This document shows, one piece after another, positions 56,201 to 64,000 of a DNA stretch of 64,000 bases (positions within the stretch are counted from its first letter, which is position 1; each line of letters opens with the position of its first letter). The DNA is taken from positions 78,050 through 142,049 of the forward strand of contig CBFFRP010000036.1 in the NCBI GenBank assembly GCA_965644295.1. The letters are read 5' to 3'. Origin of the DNA: Paraphysomonas bandaiensis (taxonomy: Eukaryota > Chrysophyceae). A model generated the notes under the pieces. The model was not told where the DNA came from. It searched no databases and was given only the letters and a program-made list of their open reading frames with translations. The translations under genes were made by a program, and so were the position numbers.

Positions 56201-56970
56201 AGCCGTTGCATCTAACACTATTATAAAACGGGACAACCTCACTCCTGTACGTCATTTGTCTAAATTTTAAAGTCTAAAATTATTACTACCTGCCAAACTG
56301 TGTCTAGGTACAAGTAGGAAAAGGCTTGTTAAGCCCCTGATATAGTGGAGAAATTTTGCAAGGAGGAGGGGTGAGAAGAAAGAAATAATGCCGCAGCTTT
56401 GGCGAAACATGCGAAGGCGGCTTAGGCTCTGTTGGGAAGGTAATCAGAGAAGGACAGGTTTAATTCCTTATCTCCAGAGCAGTATAAGGCTGAGAAAGTG
56501 ACCAAGAAAAGAGTAGAAGCTGAAGCAATAAGACAGAAGTTTGAAGCAGTCGCTGGAGAATTAGCTGAAGCTCTTGTTTTCCTTGAAACATATCATCGTT
56601 GAAGAGTATCTGAGTTAAACGTTTATGAAGTATATTAGTTGAAACATGTTTTGTTTGAAAAGTGTTTCAGCTGTAACATGTCTTGTTTGAAAAGTGTTTT
56701 AGTTGTAACATGTCTTGTTTGAAAAATATTTTAGTTTTAACATGTTTTGTATGAACAAATGAGAAGTATTCTAGCTGAACCATGTTTTGTTTAAAAAGTG
56801 TGTTAAGTAGAAACGTACTAACCTTTTTTAAAAGTATCTGAATTGAAACAACTTTTGAAACATCTACACGATGTATGAAATAAATTGCCCAGGAATAGTA
56901 TGAGAAAAATTCCATGTACTTGCACGAAACAGATTGCTTACGAGGCCAGGCAGCAAGCAGTATAACCGTT
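56201..56970. other. Spacer of the inverted repeat, with decayed coding remnant and 31-bp tandem repeats
   Basis: 770 bp. Plus strand 56453-56602 reads as a Lys/Glu/Ala-rich helix ('EKVTKKRVEAEAIRQKFEAV', 'LAEALVFLETYHR', stop). Upstream in the same frame stops appear amid 'NAAALAKHAKAA', so it looks like the 3' end of a broken gene. From about 56640 to 56810 five or six imperfect copies of a unit like 'aacatgttttgtttgaaaag' + 'tgtttcagttgt' occur. Confidence 0.6.
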
Positions 56971-58093
56971 TTTCGTCTTATTATTCGCGCACATATAAAC
57001 ATTTTACAAGCGTTACATAGCTACTTGCTATACCTTAGCATGAGTATATTGAAACGATTGTCTGTAAACTATAATAAATAGTCCCTAGCTTGCTTGCACA
57101 CGCTCGCTAGAAATTGCTGCTGCGAGATAACGTTAGACAAATAGTTGTGACATACGAAGGTTTGAGTATGTGCAATTAACAAAAACAAATTCGAATATCA
57201 TTGCAGCGGCCTACAGTATACATTACACTTGTTACATCATGCAATATACATGCATAAATAGCTTACTACACGGAAAGTATAACATACATCATTACAGTTT
57301 TAGGTTACATCAAATGGTTTATGCAAATAAGGCATACGATGATTTAAGTATGTACTATTGACCGAAATGCAATATCATTACGGCGATCTACAACGTACAC
57401 CACATTAGTTGTATATATCATGAAATCCATACTCACAAACAACTTCGTCTTACAACTTACTGCAAGGGAAGTATGTATGTCCTTAAATTCTAGTTCGCTT
57501 TAAAGTCTTCATGATAAAGCATAATGATATATATTCAATGCCACCTATCTTCAAATCTTGTCTCCTAGTTTTGTTTCTCCCTCCATTTCCCCATTCTCTT
57601 TGGATATCTTTGCATATATCCTTCCTTTCATAGTTGCCCTGCACTGCTGCAGAAGAGCTTCATGTAAACACTTTTAGTCGTATGCATCATCCGCTGGTAG
57701 CTCTTTCTGAAGCTCCTTCAAAATATATCTAATGACAAATCATCCAGGGGACAGTCTTCATCCACTAGGGATGTATGATTGTAACGAGCACTTCATGATA
57801 ATGGGATTGTGTGGTCCAAACTGTGGTCAATATTTGGGTGAACTTCCTGCATCATTACAGCATAAAATCGATGAAATTAAGTTTCTACAGTGGGCACAAC
57901 AACACAAGAGTATGTTCCGAATAGTTTAAATATGAAGATATGCTTATTGTTTGGATGTGGTGTGTAGATATGAAGAGCCCGCCATCCCCATTCGATCATA
58001 CTAATATTCACGTACAGAACAGAAAAACGGGACTACGGATGTTGCCCCTCCGATGTGGGTGCTGCCCCTCCGATGCTGTTGTCGGTATACATA
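56971..58093 (+). repeat. Right arm of a 1.12-kb inverted repeat
   Basis: Mirror of 55078-56200 around an axis at 56585.5. It carries the same short frames, including the 65-codon frame at 57732-57929. Confidence 0.92.
57732..57929 (+). CDS. 65-aa frame in the right inverted arm, unknown
   Basis: Identical to the frame at 55242-55439 on the other strand. Followed in another frame by 'MLIVWMWCVDMKSPPSPFDH', also mirrored. Not recognised. Confidence 0.25.
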   Translation: MTNHPGDSLHPLGMYDCNEHFMIMGLCGPNCGQYLGELPASLQHKIDEIKFLQWAQQHKSMFRIV

Positions 58094-58451
58094 TACAGCT
58101 GTATGTGCGAATACAGTACAGTACAAGATGAGGCAGCAGTACAGTGCAATCGTATAGTATCTATATACGATCTTCACACTAGCTATAGAGGCTGTAGAGA
58201 ATTGCTTAGTATAGCATACAGAGGGCGATGAAGACGGTGAAGATATGCTAGGTAGCATTGAGAAGGAAGTAAAGGTGAAATGGGTTGGTATTTTAAGTGA
58301 ATGTTTCATATGAGGAGTAAGAGGACTGTATTAAGTATTAAGTTAAGTACAGTCACTGTAGTGGTTGTGCTGTAGGTGTTGTGTATATGCACAGGGATTG
58401 TACAGCTACAGGAGACAACCGAATACTCAGCGACAGAATGTATGCATGTAT

Positions 58452-58515
58452 TGCCCCATATTGACAGCGTAACTAATCACTGCGTGCGGCCCTCTAGTGG
58501 GTGCGGCTGAGTGCT
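58452..58515. repeat. Truncated copy of the MITE-like element
   Basis: 64 bases identical to 50792-50855 (TGCCCCATATTGACAGCG ... GGCTGAGTGCT), followed by unrelated sequence; no right terminus. Confidence 0.85.
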
Positions 58516-58569
58516 ACAACTACACTATGGTAATCATCAATGTGGCAATAATCAAGGAACTGTGAGAAC

Positions 58570-58952
58570 TACCTCAGAAAAAATGAGGACATCTTCGGAC
58601 CCGAAGTAAATAAATTTCTTGTTCTGTTAGACCAGTTAATTTTGGATTCCGCCTCTGAATTTGTTTATCAATTTCTGCCTTAGTTTTTTGCCAACACCTC
58701 ATTGTTTCATGGCCATCTGGTAGCATCTTCTTTTCCAGTATGTACTGATCAACAGTTTCGAGTGCTTCGGGTACACATGGACTGAATCTAGATTACATTC
58801 ATTTCCTGTATGATGATTTCTGCTTTCCTCATCAACCACGTCGTCATGCGCTTAGCCCAATTGGGCACTCCGAATTGTTGATCAAAGATCAGTAACCACT
58901 TCATGCCACTTTTGTTATAACTATCACTCGCTACTATGTTCGAATTTGACAT
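58570..58952 (-). pseudogene. Decayed copia gag fragment related to element 2
   Basis: Reading down from ATG 58950-58952: 'MSNSNIVASD' parallels the element 2 start 'MSNLDMVADG', and the DNA TAGTAGCGAGTGA is a decayed primer-binding site. Then come 'FDQQFGVPNWAKRMTTWLMR' (element 2: FDQFGVVNWTKRLRVWLMR), a deletion with stops, 'VPEALETVDQYILEKKMLP' (element 2: VAEALEIVDQYFREKDMLP) and 'KLINKFRGG'. Several frame changes and stops; no pol remains. Divergence shows this lineage is old compared with the intact element 2. Confidence 0.8.
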
Positions 58953-58965
58953 TTGACATATACCC

Positions 58966-59305
58966 CTTCAATAAAGTCGGACTCGCATCTTTTCGTGGTG
59001 CTCTGGGGGATAAGTACTGGAAACATTTCTCCAGAAAAATTACGAGTCAGCAGATAATCTTCTGCCCATACATAGCCATATTCTTGTGTGGGACAATGGA
59101 CACTATATAAGTGTCACTTGTGTAGACATTTTTGGGCCTTGACGAATAAACAGGCATCCAAGAATAGACCCACCTCAAGGGCATCCGGGGTATTGGGCTG
59201 CCTGCTGAAGTCAAGCATCCGTAGCGTTAAATAGTGGGATGCCATAGTTAAGCACTGACTCTTGAACTCCTATAGCTAATAATAAGACATTCACTACTGC
59301 ATATC
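58966..59305. repeat. SINE-like dispersed repeat, copy 3
   Basis: Blocks A and B as in 32011-32455 ('gtcggactcgcatcttttcg', 'ggggataagtactgg', 'cagataatcttctgccca', 'gtgtcacttgtgtagac', 'cgaataaacaggcatcc', 'ctatagctaataataagac'), with an internal deletion of about 60 bases. It abuts the decayed gag fragment. Confidence 0.75.
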
Positions 59306-60055
59306 AGGATAAATCCTTCCAAGAAAGAATTCACTTTACAACATATATATTTATTTCATAAGTTTCACCTATGATGTGAACAAAAAGTAGTCCTATAATG
59401 TTTAATTATTAGTAATATATCAATATAGAATATAGCATTTGTTGTCTTCTCTTTTGAAATGGTATGATATTAACTCTTATAAACATTTACTTAAACACCA
59501 TAAAATCTCCTCGATTTTCCAATTCCCACACAATTGCAATATGTTTATCTCTTAGACAAACACGCACCATAAATTGAAATTATATCCTTTGTAACTATAT
59601 TCATGCTGTTTCATCTATTGCACATAAAAAATCATATCGTACAGCGGACTTAACATTGAACAGACAAAAATTCCAGTTATGATGAGAAGTTCTTAGGTCT
59701 TATCCTTTTAATCTCATCATACGGTCACTATATACCATGCTCTATGATATACATTTTGTACTGTAAGTGGTACCATTCTCATTGGAATCTTAATGACCAC
59801 TTTAGTATACAGTGGAAATCTAAACATACTTTAAGCTACCAAAGAATTATTACAAGAATGTGCAGTTTATGATATATATAACGGTATAACGCTCTTCTAA
59901 AGCATCAGGTGGGGGCTAGAAGTTTACTACATAGCAGCATAGTACTCTCTGGGCATCTGGTCACATCGAGTAAGATTCAAAGTTATAAGGCAACGGGATA
60001 TTAATTGACCACCACAACTTGTACTATACAGAACTTAGCTATTAGTTTTGTTTAT
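59306..60055. other. Intergenic, no supported gene
   Basis: AT-rich; no coding, RNA or transposon signal recognised. Confidence 0.5.
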
Positions 60056-61148
60056 CTATTTGCTACTTGATGTGTCGCTGCTTAAGAATAACGAATCGAT
60101 ATCGTCGTTAAATTGTCGAAGTTGAGCTTCCAATTCTCCCATATTCTTTTCCAGATTCAACCCATCGTTCAGGACCTACTCAAATTCCGACAATACACAT
60201 AATAATACAAGGCCATCGGCTTAAAAAGAACAATAAAATACCTCTTGGTCATCTCCTTGAGCGTTTGACTCCTCACGCGCCTGTGACATTATTTCATTTG
60301 TTCGCTCTCATCAACAAAAGAATACGTAGAGGGTTCAATTATGTCAATATAAAATGTACGATCTACTACGTAGCCAAATCAATTTCATAGCCTATATTGC
60401 ACAGAGATATCACGCACAGGTACCCATTCCATTATTCTATTGTGACAGTCCGACGCATACAGTACCTGTAATTCAATTTTTTTGAACTTCGTTGTGTACT
60501 CACTCTCGTTTCGTCGCTTCTCCTGTTTTTCATCGTCTTCTTCATCCTGGTTGCTGCGAGGGGAACGCAAAAGGGTCTCAAGTGACTGCAGCTACATGAT
60601 GTGTCACATATTTACAATTGAGGTTACGTCTACCCTGCTGCAGAAGTACCTTTGCTGTATTAGCAGTGTGTATTCTCGCTGCAACATTCGCTTCATCTTC
60701 AGTGTAAGGGTACTCAAAAGTTGGAATATCCTCAGGAAGCTCATCGCACTCATATTGGCTTCTATTCTCTTTCCACCTCTTCAAGTCTTCAAGTGCAGAG
60801 TCCATGTCACTGAGAAACATGCGATGCTCTAAGTCATCTCCTCCCTGCAGCAGAAACTATAACATATATACTACATCGTAAACATCACCATACCATGTTA
60901 ATTTTATCTTGTAATATATCTTCAATTAAGCTTGAATCATCAAGATAACCTTTACTTTCAGTACATGAGCTGTCTAGAGCCTGTGCTCCCACTAATCTTA
61001 AACGTGGTGTAGAAACAAACATTCCATCTGCTTCAAACTCATCATTTTTATCATCTCCATTCCAATCATCACTCCTTTCCGCTTCATCTTCAAATTCTTT
61101 TTCAATATCACTATTATTTTGATGTATATCTTCATTGTTTTGACTCAT
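60056..61148 (-). CDS. Five-exon gene, acidic coiled-coil-like protein of unknown function
   Basis: Exons (minus): 61148-60894, 60844-60650, 60585-60466, 60280-60242, 60175-60056, with introns of 49, 64, 185 and 66 nt. Every exon length is a multiple of three and all junctions are phase 0 (ATG|GTATGG, AAG|GTACTT, CAG|GTACTG, GAG|GTATTT; acceptors CTGCAG, CTGCAG, TCACAG, GAGTAG). The product is 242 aa. It has an acidic N-terminus ('DIEKEFEDEAERSDDWNGDD'), 'MFLSDMDSALEDLKRWKENR', 'LPEDIPTFEYPYTEDEANVA', a charged 'DEEDDEKQEKRRNESEYTTK' stretch and a C-terminal helix ('EKNMGELEAQLRQFNDDIDS') ending 'LFLSSDTSSSK'. No family is recognised. The consistent phase and clean protein across four introns make the gene model strong, while function is unknown. 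Confidence 0.72.
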
Positions 61149-61945
61149 TCTAACACTACTTTACTATTAAGTTACTAGAGATGAGAACTATGAAATAACT
61201 GGATGGTAAGTTAATTATAATGATGAAACGATGATATGTAATGTGTCCCGCATGATAAGGGAATGGAATTAATCACTCTTAGTTTAGATGGAGTGATATC
61301 TAGTTATATATATGTCGTTAATACTTAAGAGGAAACTGTGAGTTGATATCTTGTACACACACATATAGAGCAGTCAGTACATCAACTGTACATACAGTAT
61401 TTTCCCGTTATTTTGTATATTTTGTTTACTTTAAAGCCTATAAAACTTATATTTTCTTACTTTTCCATAATTTTCTACTCCAAAAGCCATAATTCTTATC
61501 ATTTCTAGATTCAAAATCGAAATATTAGATGCAAAAATCAAAGTACGTACGATATATCCTCAATTCACATTTCTTACGAATTTCCCAGAGTTTGTATGAA
61601 CTGAAAATATCCATTCAAGATACTATCAAAAGTGTTGTATGCCTCGAATTCACTGACACTCATATGGTCTTGAAGGAATAAAAAGAAGTTCAAGATGAAC
61701 CCATACTTCCGTCATCGCCAATATACACTTTCATCATATGATACTACGGAAATTTTGCAAGTAGGTAAATATACATAGAAATCAACTGAAATTTTCAAGT
61801 TTAGGTTGTCATAATTACCATAATTAACTGATAGATCGGATATCTTCTATAAATTTATTACCTATCAAGTAGTACATTCATAGTGGGATATATGCCACTT
61901 TTATGAGATAGATGATGATGATTTAATTGATTTTATTGGGATACA
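61149..61945. other. Divergent intergenic region
   Basis: Lies between the start of the minus-strand five-exon gene and the plus-strand myosin start, so it should hold both promoters. No specific site recognised. Confidence 0.5.
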
Positions 61946-64000
61946 ATGACTGATGAAGGGAAGACAAGTATCTATGAAGGGGCAGATGTATGGAGTCTCT
62001 CAGATGACACAGAAGCTGTATGGAAGAAAGCAATAGTTAGAGATATTGGTGATATAGGAGATCTTGGAGGGAAAATAGAAGTTCATGTGGATTATTTGAA
62101 TGGTGAAAGGGATATAATTAAGACCAGATATGAGGAGGATGAGGTCGATGAATTTCAGCATATTAAACCAAGAAGCTGTTGTCAATTTGATCAGATACCA
62201 GGATTAGATTTATCAGCATTACCAGTTATTAATGAACCGGAGATTGTGGAGTGTATGCAGCAATGTTTTAATGATAATATTCGTTATTTGTCTGTTGGTC
62301 CGGTGTTGATATCAATTAATCGACATGAGGTTATTCCTACTGTTGTCAACGAAAAGATGTACAAATCTTACTTTTTGATTGACAAAGCACAACAAGACAT
62401 GGTGAATCCTGTGCGTGCTGATGTGATAAACCTGGCCTATAGAAAGTACCTTAAGTTACATCCCGCCAACACTCCACTTCAGAGTGGGGGTAATCAGGCG
62501 GTCATAATGCTAGGGGAATCTGGAGCTGAAAGTCCCGCTGTGCGCGGGAGCTCTGTAACCACATTGCCTTCATTGCGAATAAGCTTCGACGGCGCTCATC
62601 AACCGATACCTCATTTACTCCTGATATAAAGTTCTTCGATCAAGTCAATACCATTTTGGAGTCATTTGGTCACGCACAGACGGTGAAAAACTCAAGCTCG
62701 TCAAGATTCTCCAAAGCGGTGAAGTTAACTTTCGATGAGAACACAGGGGCAATTAAAGGAGTCTTATTCCGCTGTTTTCACTTGGAAATAGGTCGTGCGA
62801 CCACTCAGTATCCTGGGGAATCAAATTACAACGTCTTTTTCGATGTATTCGACGACATATACTTCGCGGCCCAGGCGATGAGTAAGTACGGTATCGACAA
62901 CCTTACGACTTTTAGATACGCTATGCACCGCCCTAAGACGGTGTTCCGTCCGGGTAAGTCGAGTTACAAGGATTTAGCTGCTGCATTGGATACGATCGCG
63001 AAAGTTCCCAAGGTGAAGCAGAATGCGTCAATTTTTGCTGTTTTAGCAGGAATTTTGCATCTTGGACAAATTGAGCTTGAGGAAGTAGATAACTATGGTG
63101 ACGTGTCTACAGTTCTTTCTTCTGATCCGGCTAGTGTAGATCATATGAATAGAGTTTTTAAGTTACTGGGCATTTCACTGGAGGCACTTCTTGCTGTGAT
63201 AGCGAAAAGGAATCTCAACTTCGCAGGAAACATCGTGGAGAAGAACTTAGACCTTGCAGAGTCCTTAGCAGCACGTGATAGCTTTGCGAGCCAGATGTAC
63301 TCCGCACTGTTCCGATGGGTGATAAGCAAAATGAATTCGGGGATTGCGGAGTTGTTCAACTCTACAGATGAAGCCAGTGGTGGAGGTAGTCCTAGGAAGT
63401 CGGAAACCTCGTTCTCTGACAATGGAGATGCATTTGACAGTCCAGAATCATCTTTAGATAAGAACCAGTTCAGTATCTATGACTTTACTGGGTTCGAATG
63501 CTTCGACAAGAATTCTCTTGAGCAGTTATGTGTCAACTACGCCAATGAGCGCCTGTATCAGTTCCTTAACCAAATGGTTTTTGTGCTTGACAAGGAGCTC
63601 TTCTACTCAGAGAATGTTAATGTAGGAGCCCTCACGTTCATAGACAATGCTTTAACTATACGCCTTATCGACAACAAATCAAATGGCATCTTTACAATTT
63701 GCGATGACCAATTGAAACTGAAATCTTCCACCTCTGATGAAAAGTTGGCGAGTATATTATACGCGCAGCACTCAAATAACAAAATGTTCATCGCTGGTCG
63801 AAATGAGCATAAGAACTGTCAATTTTTGATTCGGCACTACGTGTCGTTCGTTCGTTATGATGTAAATGGGTTTACAAATAGTAACAAAGTTGAGCCGGCT
63901 CAGGAAATACTGGAGTGTCTTCGATCGTCCACTATATCCTTTGTCCAGGAGGAGTTAGCCACATTTTGTGACATTCGGTCCTTGTTTAACCAGGCCCACT
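61946..64000 (+). CDS. Divergent myosin motor domain, one-base frameshift in the P-loop, 3' partial
   Basis: Actin-based motor. ATG 61946 opens an SH3-like N-terminus ('DVWSLSDDTEAVWKKAIVRD'), then 'DLSALPVINEPEIVECMQQC', 'VGPVLISINRHEVIP' and 'NQAVIMLGESGA' (62516-62527), the start of the Walker A motif GESGAGK[ST]. The frame then goes off and stops at 62627-62629. One base over, from 62530, the frame continues without a stop to the window end: 'KSRCARELC', switch I region 'NTILESFGHAQTVKNSSSSR', 'YPGESNYNVFFDVFDD', switch II/relay 'SIYDFTGFECFDKNSLEQLC' and 'NYANERLYQFLNQMVF'. The single missing base falls in the P-loop glycine. NP of the purine loop is NR here. Subclass and tail are not visible. 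The roughly 1,470 open bases after the break favour a very recent lesion or a sequencing error over an old pseudogene. Confidence 0.85.

Noticed and set aside
58001-58309. 102-codon minus-strand frame
   Set aside because: Crosses the outer edge of the inverted repeat into low-complexity TAT-rich sequence; no motif.

Overview
This is nuclear DNA of a eukaryotic microbe. Short GT-AG introns (49, 49, 64, 66, 114, 185 and about 197 nt) interrupt genes of eukaryotic families: a PX-domain protein, myeloid leukemia factor and myosin. The mix of giant Pro-Thr-rich surface proteins with 'DTFGDGWG' modules, a REJ/polycystin-1-like membrane protein, a Crinkler-type nuclease-kinase, copia elements and BED/hAT transposons points to a stramenopile alga or a relative. 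That placement is inference; nothing here fixes the species.

Layout: 0-2.3 kb holds the 5' end of a PX-domain gene (minus strand), a tetranucleotide microsatellite and a complete MLF-family gene. 2.34-7.46 kb is a complete Ty1/copia element with matching 307-bp LTRs. 9.3-25.0 kb is one giant gene (about 5,200 aa): signal peptide on a small first exon, five lectin-like modules, three 'DGWG' modules, a very long P/T/S stalk, leucine-rich repeats, one membrane helix and an acidic Ser-rich tail. Part of it is a near-identical tandem triplication of about 2.5 kb. 25.77-31.30 kb is a second, different copia element with matching 319-bp LTRs and a clean 5-bp target duplication. 31.3-34.8 kb is repeat-rich DNA with one uncertain gene. 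34.8-48.7 kb is a second giant gene (about 4,600 aa): signal peptide, EGF-like repeats, P/T stalk, REJ-like region, a polycystin-1-like multi-pass region and a long Ser-rich tail.

49-52.4 kb is a transposon graveyard: a decayed BED/hAT transposase split by a 775-bp non-autonomous hAT element with a perfect 8-bp target duplication, a second small inverted-repeat element, a decayed LRR gene and an LTR scrap. 52.7-54.4 kb encodes an intact PD-(D/E)XK-like plus kinase-like protein. 54.8-58.1 kb contains a (CATA)n tract and a pair of 1.12-kb inverted arms around a 770-bp spacer. 58.4-59.3 kb has a decayed copia gag and a third copy of a SINE-like repeat. 60.1-61.1 kb is a five-exon gene of unknown function. 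From 61.9 kb to the end is a divergent myosin motor whose reading frame breaks by one base exactly inside the ATP-binding P-loop.

The two giant proteins share a plan (signal peptide, ectodomain modules, P/T stalk, membrane anchor, Ser-rich cytoplasmic tail), so both probably work at the cell surface in adhesion, sensing or appendage attachment. The rest of the window is ordinary housekeeping or cytoskeletal genes separated by young and old mobile elements.
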